A DNA stretch of 64,000 bases. It comes from Streptomyces wedmorensis. GTDB lineage: Bacteria; Actinomycetota; Actinomycetes; Streptomycetales; Streptomycetaceae. Position numbers and translations under genes: made by a program. The notes beneath the pieces are model-generated. The model saw nothing but the letters and a program-made list of their open reading frames with translations, was not told the DNA's origin and did no database searches. The stretch lies in the NCBI RefSeq assembly GCF_000716445.1, contig NZ_JNWK01000026.1:32747-96746 (forward strand), read 5' to 3'. Every line of letters begins with the position of its first letter. Position 1 is the stretch's first letter. Positions 25,676 through 34,302 of this stretch are shown in pieces.

Positions 25676-26604
25676 ACGGGGGGCGCGCGGCGGGACGGAG
25701 CGACGGCGGCACGGGCGGCGCCGTCGTGCTCCTGCCGCCCGTCGACGTCATGCGGCCCCGGTCCGCCGACGAGATCCCCGGGCAGGGCGAGCCGCCCCGG
25801 GAGCTGCAGTACTCCGTCAAGCTGGACGGCTTCCGGGCCCTCGCGTTCGTGCTCGACGGCGGCAGGGTCGTCCTCCAGTCCCGGTCCCGCCGGGACCTCG
25901 CGCCCGACTTCCCCGGGATCGCCGCGGACCTGGGCGAGCGGCTGCCGGCCGGGGTCGTGTGCGACGGGGAGTTGTGCGCGTACCGCGAGGGGCGGCTCAG
26001 CTTCACCGACCTGCTCCGCTCGCACGCGGACCGGGTACGGGCCGGGGTGCCGGTCTCGTACATCGCCTTCGACCTGCTCGCCGTCCCCGGCCGGGACGTG
26101 CGGAGCCTGCCGCTCCGCGACCGGTGGGAGCTGCTGGGCGCGGCCCTCGCGGACGTCGGACCGCCCCTCCGGCGGGTGCTGGCCACCCGGGACGAGGAGA
26201 CGGCGCGCGGGTGGTTCCGCGACCTGCGGGAGGCGGGCGTCGAGGGGATCGTCGCCAAACGGCTGGACTCGCCGTACCAGGCCGGCGCCACCTGGGCCTG
26301 GCGCAAGGTCCGGCACGCCGACACGAGCGACGGCCTGCTCGTGGGCCTGGTCGGCCCGGCGGACCGGCCCCGGGCCCTGCTCGTACGGCTCCCCGACGGC
26401 AGCACCGCGACCACCTCGCCCCGGCTCACCCCGGCGCAGGCGCGCGAGGTCGGCGCACGGGCGGGCGGCCGCGCCGGAGCGCTCGCCGACGATCCGGAGC
26501 ACGGACCCGTACGCCCGGTGGATCCGCCGCTCCCCGTCGAACTGCGGCAGGTCGCGGGCCGGCACGGGACCCCGGCGTTCGTCCGGGTCCGCTCGGAGGG
26601 GTAG
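25672..26604 (+). CDS. ATP-dependent DNA ligase (LigC/LigD ligase domain type)
   Basis: 310 aa. Adenylated Lys is in motif I (YSVKLDGFRAL). Further motifs are SRSRRDLAPDFPG, DGELCAY, YIAFDLLAV, VEGIVAKRLDSPYQ (motif IV) and WRKVR (motif V). A short OB-fold tail follows, so it is a small ligase. It is joined to the polymerase gene by a GTGA overlap and completes the end-joining set. The last 60 residues are less conserved. Confidence 0.92.
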   Translation: MNGGRAAGRSDGGTGGAVVLLPPVDVMRPRSADEIPGQGEPPRELQYSVKLDGFRALAFVLDGGRVVLQSRSRRDLAPDFPGIAADLGERLPAGVVCDGELCAYREGRLSFTDLLRSHADRVRAGVPVSYIAFDLLAVPGRDVRSLPLRDRWELLGAALADVGPPLRRVLATRDEETARGWFRDLREAGVEGIVAKRLDSPYQAGATWAWRKVRHADTSDGLLVGLVGPADRPRALLVRLPDGSTATTSPRLTPAQAREVGARAGGRAGALADDPEHGPVRPVDPPLPVELRQVAGRHGTPAFVRVRSEG

Positions 26605-26762
26605 CCACCGAGAGCAACTACCCTGCTCCGTACTGTACATGGCGCAAAGAGGCCGCAACCGGGGCTCCGCGCGCGGCCGGTGTCGCCGGTTCGGCGTCGG
26701 GAGCGGCCCTGTGGTGCACACTTGCTGCCTGGTACAGCGCTCACGGGGAAGGCGGCCTGGCA

Positions 26763-28943
26763 ATGCTGACGGGGATCGAGGAGGTCGACTGGGCCTCGCT
26801 GGGGCACGCCTACGGCCCCGCGGACGATGTGCCGGAGCTGCTCCGCGGACTCGCCTCCGCCGATCCCGCGGAGCGCGAGACCGCCCTCGACGGCATGTAC
26901 GGCGCCGTGCACCACCAGGGCGACGTCTACGACTCGACGCTCGCCTGCATCCCCTTCCTCCTCGAACTCGTCGCCGATCCCGCGGTCCAGGACCGCGGCT
27001 GCATCGTCGAGTTGCTCACCAGCATCGGCGGGATCGAGCTCGACGACGACGACGAGCTCGACGAACTGGACGAACTCGCCCCGGACGACGAGGAGTTCAT
27101 CCCCGCCGCCAACTACGCGATGGCCGCCGCCGCCATCGCCGCCGGGGCCGACGTCTTCCTGGGGCTCGTCGCCGACCCGGACCCCGAGGTGCGGCTCGCC
27201 GCGCCGTGCGCGCTCGCCTCGCTGCACCCCGAGCCCGCCCGGGCGCTGACCCTGCTGCGGGAGCGGCTCACCGTCGAGCGGGACACCGAGGTGCGGCTCG
27301 CCCTCGTGGCCGCCGTCGGGCGGATCGCACTGCGGCACGCGGCGCTGCGCGACGAGACCGTCGACTGGCTCGACTGGCTCGCCCGCGCCGCCCAGGACCC
27401 GGGACTGCGGCTCGCGGCGCTCGCGCAGCGGGCCCGCTGCGCACCGGCGGACATCCCCGACGACGTCGTGCCGTGGGTGACCCGGCTCCTGGAGGAGATC
27501 CGCACGGCGGCCCAGCGGCCGGGGACCGGCGCGGACGGCCACCGGTCCGCCGCGCCGACGCTGATCGGTCAGGTCAGGGAACTCCTGGAGGAGCACGCGG
27601 CCGGGCGGCCCGCCCCCTGGACCGAGGAGCTGCTGCGGACCCTGCACACCGCGCTCGACGACCGCGTCGACGACCGGATCGCGCTGATCCTCGCGCAGCT
27701 GCGGAGCCCCGACTGGGGGCAGCGTTCGGACGCGATCTGGCTGTGCGGCGGGCTGATCAGGCTGTGGCGCGGGCGGTACGAGGAGGTCGTCCGGCTCGTC
27801 GGCGCACAGCTCCACGACCCCGAGCCCCGGCTCAGGGAGGCCGCCACCTCGTTCCTGGAGCGGCTCTTCGAACTGGGCGGCCCCGCCGCCGACGCCCTCG
27901 TGGCCCGGCTGACGACCGGCCCGGCCGGCCCGGCCCCGTTCGCCGGCTCCGCCCCGGCCGACCGCGCGCCGTTCGCCGCCGGCCCCCTCGACGGCCCGGC
28001 CGGCACCGGCAGCGGGTACGCCTTCGTCGGCCGGTCCGGGCGGGACGGGGCGCTGCTCGCGCTGGCCCGCGCCGGGGACACCCGCGCGGTCCCGCTCCTG
28101 GCCCGCGCCCTGGAGGAGGGCGAGGTGCGGCGGGAGCTGCTCTACGCCATGGACGGCCTCGGGCCCTCCGCGGCGATGCTCGCCCCGCTGCTGCGGCGCC
28201 GACTGGCGGAGGTCGAGCTGGACGAGCGGCTGTACGACCGGGCGGCGCCGCTGCTGTACGCGCTGGCGGCGGTACGGGGCGGCCAGGCCGTGCCCGAGGT
28301 GCTGCGGGTGCTGCGGGGCGCCCCGGAGAACCGGCGCGACTGGGTGCGGGAGGCGGCCCTGCGGACCCTGGCCTCGTTCGGCCCGGCCGCCCGGGAGGCC
28401 GTACCGGAGCTGCGAAGACTCCTGGCCGCCGAGTCGGCCGCGGTTGCCACGGCGGCGGCACGCGCGCTGTGGGCGGCCGAGGGTGACACCGGGGAGGCGC
28501 TGGCGGCCCTGGAGCGGTGGCTGCGGCCCGGCACGTCGGGCGCGGACTGGTGCTCCGCCGCCCTGGCCCTGGCCGCGATCGGCCCGGCGGCGGCCTCGAC
28601 GGCCCCCGCGCTCCGGCCCGGTCTGGCCTCCCGGGACCTGTGGGTGCGGGTCAGGACCGCGACGGCCCTGTGGCGGGTGTCCGGCGAGACCGGTGCGACG
28701 CTGCCGGTGCTGCTCGCGGCCTGGGAGGAGAACCGGCACGCGCGCGTGGACATCGTCGAGTGCCTGGCGGAGATGGGCCCGGCGGCCGCCGGGGCCCAGC
28801 TCGTGATCCTCACCGAGCTCACGCGCAGGCGCCGCCACAACGCCCGCGAGGGCGCCTCCGGCAGCCATGACATCCACCTCGACGAGAAGCTCCTCACCCT
28901 GTGCCGGGCGGCCCTGGCCCGAATGGAGCGGGGTCTCTCCTGA
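26763..28943 (+). CDS. HEAT-repeat protein
   Basis: 726 aa without signal peptide. It is built of alpha-helical HEAT/PBS-lyase-type repeats, seen as recurring DPDPEVRLAA-, DPGLRLAAL-, DPEPRLREAA- and RTATALWRVSGE-like segments. An acidic run of Asp/Glu lies at about 88-105 and a Pro/Ala-rich linker at about 385-415. Such proteins are protein-binding scaffolds, and no catalytic motif is visible. ATG 26763 lies 158 bp after the ligase gene, so it may have its own promoter. The partner is unknown. A 38-bp repeated element lies just after its stop. Confidence 0.8.
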   Translation: MLTGIEEVDWASLGHAYGPADDVPELLRGLASADPAERETALDGMYGAVHHQGDVYDSTLACIPFLLELVADPAVQDRGCIVELLTSIGGIELDDDDELDELDELAPDDEEFIPAANYAMAAAAIAAGADVFLGLVADPDPEVRLAAPCALASLHPEPARALTLLRERLTVERDTEVRLALVAAVGRIALRHAALRDETVDWLDWLARAAQDPGLRLAALAQRARCAPADIPDDVVPWVTRLLEEIRTAAQRPGTGADGHRSAAPTLIGQVRELLEEHAAGRPAPWTEELLRTLHTALDDRVDDRIALILAQLRSPDWGQRSDAIWLCGGLIRLWRGRYEEVVRLVGAQLHDPEPRLREAATSFLERLFELGGPAADALVARLTTGPAGPAPFAGSAPADRAPFAAGPLDGPAGTGSGYAFVGRSGRDGALLALARAGDTRAVPLLARALEEGEVRRELLYAMDGLGPSAAMLAPLLRRRLAEVELDERLYDRAAPLLYALAAVRGGQAVPEVLRVLRGAPENRRDWVREAALRTLASFGPAAREAVPELRRLLAAESAAVATAAARALWAAEGDTGEALAALERWLRPGTSGADWCSAALALAAIGPAAASTAPALRPGLASRDLWVRVRTATALWRVSGETGATLPVLLAAWEENRHARVDIVECLAEMGPAAAGAQLVILTELTRRRRHNAREGASGSHDIHLDEKLLTLCRAALARMERGLS

Positions 28944-28956
28944 AGGGCGTCTTGTC

Positions 28957-28994
28957 GATCACGCGGCGAGCCCGGCCCGATCGGCAGGACACCC
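28957..28994 (+). repeat. Copy A of a 38-bp element also found at 63869
   Basis: GATCACGC to GACACCC, identical to the copy at 63869-63906 in 37 of 38 positions and in the same orientation relative to the window. GATC at 28957 and 28979 allows a stem with the sequence just upstream (GTCTTGTCGATC against GATCGGCAGGAC). It starts 13 bp after the HEAT gene stop. Confidence 0.75.
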
Positions 28995-29107
28995 TCCGGG
29001 TGCCGCGTGCCTCGTCCCGACAACCCGACGAATAGACAAAAGGGACTTCCCTCCGAATAAGGTCTACGGGAGGAGAGCAGCACCGACCCCGACGACCGAG
29101 GAGCACC

Positions 29108-29902
29108 GTGAGCGCGCGCGGACCGCACAGCGCCGTCGGCGTCCTGTGCGCCCTCGTCCTCACGCCGGCGCTCGGCGGGTGCGGCGGCGGGCAGGGCGGT
29201 CTGCAGAGCGCCGGGCCGACGCCCGCGGCCGTCGGCCCGGTGCGGCTGTGGCCCGACCTCGCGCCGGCGACGAATCCGCCGGTGGACTACGGCGAGTCCG
29301 ACACCCAGCGCGTCCCGGGCATCGAGGTCACCGACAACGACGTCCACTCCGTCGACGCGGTGGCGGTCGTCCGCGCCGAGGTGCGCGCCCACCCCGACAC
29401 GTACTCGGGCGCCGACGGGCTCTACGAGGAGACCGCCCGGGCCATCGAGGCCTGCCCCACCGCCCCCGACGCCTGTCCCGTCATGCGGCCCTACTACCGC
29501 GACCTCACCGGCAACGGCCGGGACGAGCTGATCGTGGGCATCCGGATGCCGGAACAGCAGGTCGGAGTGCGGGTCTACCTCGCCGAGAACGGCGGGCTCA
29601 CCAGGATCATGTCCACCGTCGACCAGGTCATCAGCGTGGAACTGGCCGGCCGTGACCTGATCATGCGGGTCAGTTCGGCCGGCATCCCCGGGTACGAGTA
29701 CCGCACCGCCTGGTCCTGGGACGAGCAGCAGCACAGCATGCTGCCGACCCGGGACGAGATCGTCCGGGTGCGGCCGTCCCGCACCGGGCCCTCCGCCGTG
29801 CCCGTGCCCCGCCTGGTCAGCCCCAGCGCCACCCCGGCCCCGGACAGCCCGACCGCGTCGGGGGAGCCCGCGGACCCCGTCCCCGTCGAGCCCGCCCGGT
29901 GA
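29108..29902 (+). CDS. Lipoprotein paired with an orphan histidine kinase
   Basis: 264 aa. The signal peptide ends in a lipobox LTPALGGC (Cys at about 23), so the mature protein should be attached to the outer face of the membrane. The middle has DLTGNGRDELIVGIRMP, an FG-GAP-like or calcium-loop-like strand, then a beta-rich part. The tail (from about 215) is Pro/Ser/Thr-rich. The gene overlaps the kinase gene by GTGA, as cseA-type lipoproteins do with their signalling partners. It may therefore modulate the kinase (inference). GTG 29108 follows a GGAG ribosome site. Confidence 0.75.
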   Translation: MSARGPHSAVGVLCALVLTPALGGCGGGQGGLQSAGPTPAAVGPVRLWPDLAPATNPPVDYGESDTQRVPGIEVTDNDVHSVDAVAVVRAEVRAHPDTYSGADGLYEETARAIEACPTAPDACPVMRPYYRDLTGNGRDELIVGIRMPEQQVGVRVYLAENGGLTRIMSTVDQVISVELAGRDLIMRVSSAGIPGYEYRTAWSWDEQQHSMLPTRDEIVRVRPSRTGPSAVPVPRLVSPSATPAPDSPTASGEPADPVPVEPAR

Positions 29903-31173
29903 GGCCGCCCAGGCGGCCGGCCTGGACCGCGACCCTCACCTGGAAGGCCGCGGTCTTCATCGCCGTGATGTGCTGCGCGCTGGCCGCGCTGCTCGGCGTG
30001 CTCGTCCACGTGTCGGTGACCTCCCAGACCGTGAACGACTCCCGGGAGAAGGCGCTGACCCGGCTCACCGAGGTCGGCCGGCTCTACGAGGCGGGCGAAC
30101 CGCTGCCCCGGTTCGCCGGGATCGACCCGCCCGGGCTCCCGGCGCCGCTGCGGGCGCTCACGGCCCGCGGCGAGCGCGGCACGATGGTCGCCGACGACCG
30201 GGGCCGGCCGACGATGTGGGCGGCGGGTCCCGCGGACGGCCGGGCCCTCGCCGTCCGGGTCGACTACACGCAGAGCGCCGAGACGATCGACGCGCTCGAC
30301 CGGTCGATCCTCGGCTCCTCCGTGCTCGCGATCGGCGCGACCCTGCTCGTGGGCGCCTTCGCCGTCACCCGCGTCACCCGGCGGCTGCACCTCACCGCGC
30401 AGGTGGCCCGCCGGATCAGCGCCGGCGACCTGGACGCGCGCGTCGACGACCCCCGTACGAAGGACCCCTCGCGCCCGCAGGACGAGGTGGCCACCGTCTC
30501 CGGGGCGCTCGACACGATGGCCTCGTCGCTCCAGCGCAAGCTGCAGAGCGAGCAGCGGTTCACCGCCGACGTGGCGCACGAGCTGCGCACCCCGCTGACC
30601 GGCCTTTCGGCGGCGGCCGAGCTGCTGCCCGAGGGACGGCCGTCGGAGCTCGTACGGGACCGGGTGCGGGCGATGCGCGGTCTCACCGAGGACCTCCTGG
30701 AGATCTCGCGGCTCGACGCCCGCAACGAGACCGTGGACCTGGCGGTGCACGAGCTGGGGCCGCTGGCCGAGCGGGTGGTGCGCGCCTCGGGCACGGAGAC
30801 CGAGGTCCGGGTCGTCCGGGACGCCACGGTGGAGACGGACCGGCGGCGCCTTGAACGGGTCCTCGGCAATCTGGTCGCCAACGCGCACAAGCACGGGGCG
30901 CCGCCGGTGGTGGTGACGGTGGACGGGCCCGTGGCATCCGTGCGGGACCACGGCCCCGGCTATCCCGCGTACCTCCTGGAGTCGGGTCCGCAGCGGTTCC
31001 GCACCGAGAGCGGCGGCAAGGGACACGGGCTCGGGCTGACGATCGCCGTGGGGCAGGCGCGGGTGATCGGCGCCGAGCTGGTGTTCGTCCGGCCCGCGGA
31101 GGGCGAGGGCGCCGAGGCCCGGCTGCGGCTCCCCGAGTACGTACGCCTGACGGACACCGATCCGGAGGACTGA
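29899..31173 (+). CDS. Sensor histidine kinase without adjacent response regulator
   Basis: 424 aa. TM1 is near 12-38 (AAVFIAVMCCALAALLGVLV), an extracytoplasmic sensor of about 100 residues follows, TM2 is near 135-158, then HAMP (TRRLHLTAQVARRISAGDLD). The H-box is FTADVAHELRTPLTGL, the N-box NLVANAHKHG and the G-boxes DHGPGYP and GKGHGLGLTIA. The overlap with the lipoprotein gene and the following SEDS/PBP pair suggest a cell-envelope stimulus. No receiver-domain gene occurs nearby, so the partner regulator must be elsewhere. Confidence 0.9.
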   Translation: MRPPRRPAWTATLTWKAAVFIAVMCCALAALLGVLVHVSVTSQTVNDSREKALTRLTEVGRLYEAGEPLPRFAGIDPPGLPAPLRALTARGERGTMVADDRGRPTMWAAGPADGRALAVRVDYTQSAETIDALDRSILGSSVLAIGATLLVGAFAVTRVTRRLHLTAQVARRISAGDLDARVDDPRTKDPSRPQDEVATVSGALDTMASSLQRKLQSEQRFTADVAHELRTPLTGLSAAAELLPEGRPSELVRDRVRAMRGLTEDLLEISRLDARNETVDLAVHELGPLAERVVRASGTETEVRVVRDATVETDRRRLERVLGNLVANAHKHGAPPVVVTVDGPVASVRDHGPGYPAYLLESGPQRFRTESGGKGHGLGLTIAVGQARVIGAELVFVRPAEGEGAEARLRLPEYVRLTDTDPED

Positions 31174-31239
31174 CGGCGCGCCACGGCACACCGTCACACA
31201 AAAGGGACATAGGGCATACCGCTTGCTACGTTGCCGACC

Positions 31240-32619
31240 ATGACCACACCGCGCACGGACGCTCCCCCACCCGGGGTGCGCATCCCGAAGCGCCGCGGCG
31301 TGGAACTCTCCCTCCTCGTCTGCGCCGTCCTCATCTCCGTCTCCGGCTACGCCGCCGTCGGCCTCGCCCGGAGTGGCGCCGTGCCACCGGACGCCGCCCG
31401 CTACGGCGCCGGGCTCGGGCTGCTCGCGCTCACGGCCCACCTCGCGGTCCGGTTCCGCGCCCCGTACGCCGATCCGCTGCTGCTCCCGATCGCGGTCCTG
31501 CTCAACGGCCTGGGCCTGGTGCTGATCTACCGCCTCGACCTGGAGACGCCGCACGACCAGGCGGCGGCGACGCAGCTCGTCTGGTCGACGCTCGGGGTGG
31601 CGCTCTTCATCGTGGTCGTCCTGCTGCTGCGCGACCACCGCACGCTCCAGGGGTACGCGTACGTGTCGGTGGCCGCCGCGCTCGGCCTGATGATCCTGCC
31701 GATCTTCTTCCCGGCGGTGAACGGGGCGAAGATCTGGATCAGGCTCGGCGGGCTCTCGTTCCAGCCGGGCGAGTTCGCCAAGATCCTGCTCGCGGTCTTC
31801 TTCGCCGCGTACCTCGCCGCCAACCGCAACGCCCTGGCGTACACCGGCCGACGGATCTGGAAGTTCCAGTTCCCCACCGGCCGGGTGCTCGGGCCCATCG
31901 TGGCGATCTGGCTCCTGAGCGTCGGCGTGCTCGTCCTGGAACGCGACCTCGGCACCTCACTGCTCTTCTTCGGACTCTTCGTGATCATGCTGTACGTGGC
32001 GACCGGGCGGACCGGATGGATCGCGGTCGGCCTCGTGCTCGCCTCGGCCGGCGCGTTCCTCGTCGGGTCGCTCGAACCGCACGTGCACAGCAGGGTGCAG
32101 GACTGGCTCGACCCGTTCGCCTCGATCCGGGCGGGCGAGGGACCCGGACAGCTGGCCCAGTCGCTGTTCGCCTTCGCCGCGGGGGGAATGCTCGGCACCG
32201 GCCTCGGGCTCGGCCACTCCGTCCTCATCGGCTTCGCCGTCAAGTCCGACTTCATCCTGGCGACGGCCGGCGAGGAGCTGGGACTCGTCGGCCTCACCGC
32301 GCTCTTCCTGCTCTACGCGCTGCTCGTCGCCCGCGGCTACCGCGCCGGCCTCTCGCTGCGCGACCCCTTCGGGCGGCTGCTCGCCATCGGACTCGCCTCG
32401 ATCGTGGCCCTCCAGGTGTTCGTCATCGCCGGCGGGGTGATGGGCCTCATCCCGCTGACCGGCATGCCGATGCCGTTCCTCGCCCAGGGCGGGTCGTCGG
32501 TCGTCACCAACTGGGTGATCGTCGCCCTCCTCATCCGGGTCAGCGACTCCGCCCGGGCCCCGCGGCCGGACGACGCCGACACCGGGACGCTCGCGCGCGT
32601 GACCGAGGAGGCCCGGTGA
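31240..32619 (+). CDS. SEDS-family peptidoglycan glycosyltransferase (FtsW/RodA/SpoVE)
   Basis: 459 aa with about 10 membrane segments. Family marks are GGLSFQPGEFAKILLAVFFAAYLA, LERDLGTSLLFFGLFVIMLYVATGR with its catalytic Asp region, VQDWLDPFA, and GLIPLTGMPMPFLAQGGSS near the end. It polymerises lipid II outside the membrane together with the class B PBP encoded next. ATG 31240 was chosen over an upstream TTG (31231). The stop overlaps the PBP start. The pair is separate from any PASTA-kinase cluster, so it is probably a paralogue used at a particular growth or sporulation stage. Confidence 0.92.
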   Translation: MTTPRTDAPPPGVRIPKRRGVELSLLVCAVLISVSGYAAVGLARSGAVPPDAARYGAGLGLLALTAHLAVRFRAPYADPLLLPIAVLLNGLGLVLIYRLDLETPHDQAAATQLVWSTLGVALFIVVVLLLRDHRTLQGYAYVSVAAALGLMILPIFFPAVNGAKIWIRLGGLSFQPGEFAKILLAVFFAAYLAANRNALAYTGRRIWKFQFPTGRVLGPIVAIWLLSVGVLVLERDLGTSLLFFGLFVIMLYVATGRTGWIAVGLVLASAGAFLVGSLEPHVHSRVQDWLDPFASIRAGEGPGQLAQSLFAFAAGGMLGTGLGLGHSVLIGFAVKSDFILATAGEELGLVGLTALFLLYALLVARGYRAGLSLRDPFGRLLAIGLASIVALQVFVIAGGVMGLIPLTGMPMPFLAQGGSSVVTNWVIVALLIRVSDSARAPRPDDADTGTLARVTEEAR

Positions 32620-34091
32620 TCCGCTACATCCGCCGGGCGGCCGCCCTCTGCCTCGTCCTCCTCGTCGCCCTGCTCGTCAACGCCGCCCGGGTGATGGTCC
32701 TCGAAGCCGAGTCGCTCGACGACGACCCGGCGAACCGGCGGATCGCGATCGAGCGGTACGCCGAGCCGCGCGGCGAGATCGTCGTCGACGGGAAGCCGGT
32801 CACCGGATCCCGGGACAGCGGGCAGCAGCTGCGCTGGGAACGCACCTACCGGCAGGGGCCGTTGTACGCCCCCCTGACCGGCTTCGCCTCCCAGACGTAC
32901 GGCACCACGCTCATCGAGAACGCCGAGGACGAGGTCCTCTCGGGGACCGACCCGATGCTGGCGCCGCTGCCCCTCTGGAACGACCTCACCCGCGGCCACC
33001 AGCCGGGCGGCGACGTGGTGACCACGATCCGCGCCTCGATGCAGGAGGCCGCCTTCCGCGGACTCGACGGCAAGCGCGGGGCCGTCGTGGCCGTCGAGCC
33101 GTCCAGCGGCCGCGTCCTGGCGCTCGTCAGCTCGCCCTCGTACGACCCCGGCGTCCTCTCCGGGACGGGTCGGGCGGTCAAGGACGCCTGGAAGCGGCTG
33201 AACACCTCGCCGAACCAGCCGATGCTCAACCGGGCCCTGCGGCAGACGTACCCGCCGGGCTCCACCTTCAAGATCGTGACGGCGGCGGCGGCCCTGGACG
33301 CCGGGGTGGTCCGGGACGTGGAGGCGCCGACGGACACCCCGGACCCGTTCGTGCTGCCGGGAACCCGGCAGGTGCTGCCGAACGAGGCGAAGGGCTGCGC
33401 GGACGCCCCCCTCGCGTACGCGATCCAGTGGTCGTGCAACACGGTGATGGCCGGCCTCGCGGTGGAGGTCGGCCTGACGGGGATGGTCGACGCGGTGGAG
33501 CGGTTCGGCTTCAACGACACGGGCCTGCGGATCCCGTCCTGGGTCGCGAAGTCCAACTTCGACCGGGAGATGAGCCCGGACCAGCTGGCGCTCTCCTCGA
33601 TCGGGCAGTTCGACACGACGGCGACCCCGCTCCAGATGGCGATGGTCGCGGCGGCCGTCGCGAACAACGGGGAGATCGCCCACCCCTACCTCGTCGACCG
33701 CACCACGACCTCCGGCGGCACGACCGTCGACCGGACCGGCCGCCGCAGCCACCGCCAGGCGATGACCCCCTCCACCGCCGTCCAGCTCCAGCGGCTGATG
33801 GTCAGGGCCGTGGAGGAGGGCACCGGCACGAACGCGGCGATCCCGGGGACCCGCGTCGGCGGCAAGACGGGCACCGCACAGCACGGCTTCGGCAACACCG
33901 GCACCCCGTACGCCTGGTTCATCGCCTGGGCGCAGGCGGAGGACTCCGCCCAGCCGGCCGTCGCGGTCGCCGTCGTCGTCGAGGACGCGGAGGCCTCCCG
34001 CACGGACATCAGCGGGGGCGGCAGCGCCGCCCCGATCGCGAAGGCCGTGATGGAGGAGGCGCTGCGCCTGGAGGCGGAGTCCCGCAGGTAG
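32616..34091 (+). CDS. Class B penicillin-binding protein (PbpA-type transpeptidase)
   Basis: 491 aa. The N-terminal membrane anchor (about 6-25) is followed by a PBP dimer domain and the transpeptidase domain with STFK (PPGSTFKIVTAAAALD), SCN (WSCNTVMAGLA) and KTG (GGKTGTAQHG). All active-site residues are intact. GTG 32616 overlaps the SEDS stop (GTGA). The last codons (MEEALRLEAESRR) and stop lie in the first copy of a 54-bp tandem repeat. Confidence 0.94.
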   Translation: MIRYIRRAAALCLVLLVALLVNAARVMVLEAESLDDDPANRRIAIERYAEPRGEIVVDGKPVTGSRDSGQQLRWERTYRQGPLYAPLTGFASQTYGTTLIENAEDEVLSGTDPMLAPLPLWNDLTRGHQPGGDVVTTIRASMQEAAFRGLDGKRGAVVAVEPSSGRVLALVSSPSYDPGVLSGTGRAVKDAWKRLNTSPNQPMLNRALRQTYPPGSTFKIVTAAAALDAGVVRDVEAPTDTPDPFVLPGTRQVLPNEAKGCADAPLAYAIQWSCNTVMAGLAVEVGLTGMVDAVERFGFNDTGLRIPSWVAKSNFDREMSPDQLALSSIGQFDTTATPLQMAMVAAAVANNGEIAHPYLVDRTTTSGGTTVDRTGRRSHRQAMTPSTAVQLQRLMVRAVEEGTGTNAAIPGTRVGGKTGTAQHGFGNTGTPYAWFIAWAQAEDSAQPAVAVAVVVEDAEASRTDISGGGSAAPIAKAVMEEALRLEAESRR

Positions 34092-34156
34092 GGGCCGCCG
34101 CCGATGGAGGAGGCGCTGCGCCTGGAGGCGGAGTCCCGCAGGTAGGGGCCGCCGCC
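34049..34156 (+). repeat. Perfect 54-bp tandem duplication across the PBP stop codon
   Basis: Unit 1 (34049-34102) and unit 2 (34103-34156) are identical. Each carries the codons for MEEALRLEAESRR, the TAG stop and GGGCCGCCGCC. Unit 2 lies wholly after the used stop and is not translated with the gene. Confidence 0.95.
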
Positions 34157-34162
34157 GCAGGG

Positions 34163-34302
34163 CACTCCCCGGCGCGAAGGCAGCTCCCCGGCCGCCGGGG
34201 CGCCCGCCGCGCGCGGTCACTCCCGCACCGCGGGGCACTCCCCGGCCGCGAGGGCCCCGGCGAGGACACGCCCCCGCCGCTGGGGGGTCACTCCCCGGCC
34301 GC
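34163..34302. repeat. Degenerate repeats of the 3' end of the ferritin-like gene
   Basis: The plus-strand string CACTCCCCGGCCGC at 34289-34302 encodes the last codons and stop of the leftward ferritin-like gene. It recurs exactly at 34236-34249 and in altered form near 34163, 34181 and 34218. The spacing is irregular. This fills the gap between the two convergent genes. Confidence 0.7.

Noticed and set aside
27027..27110. Repetitive GAC/GAG/CTC codons as a possible microsatellite or CRISPR-like array
   Set aside because: It is an acidic run within the HEAT-repeat protein and has no regular spacers.
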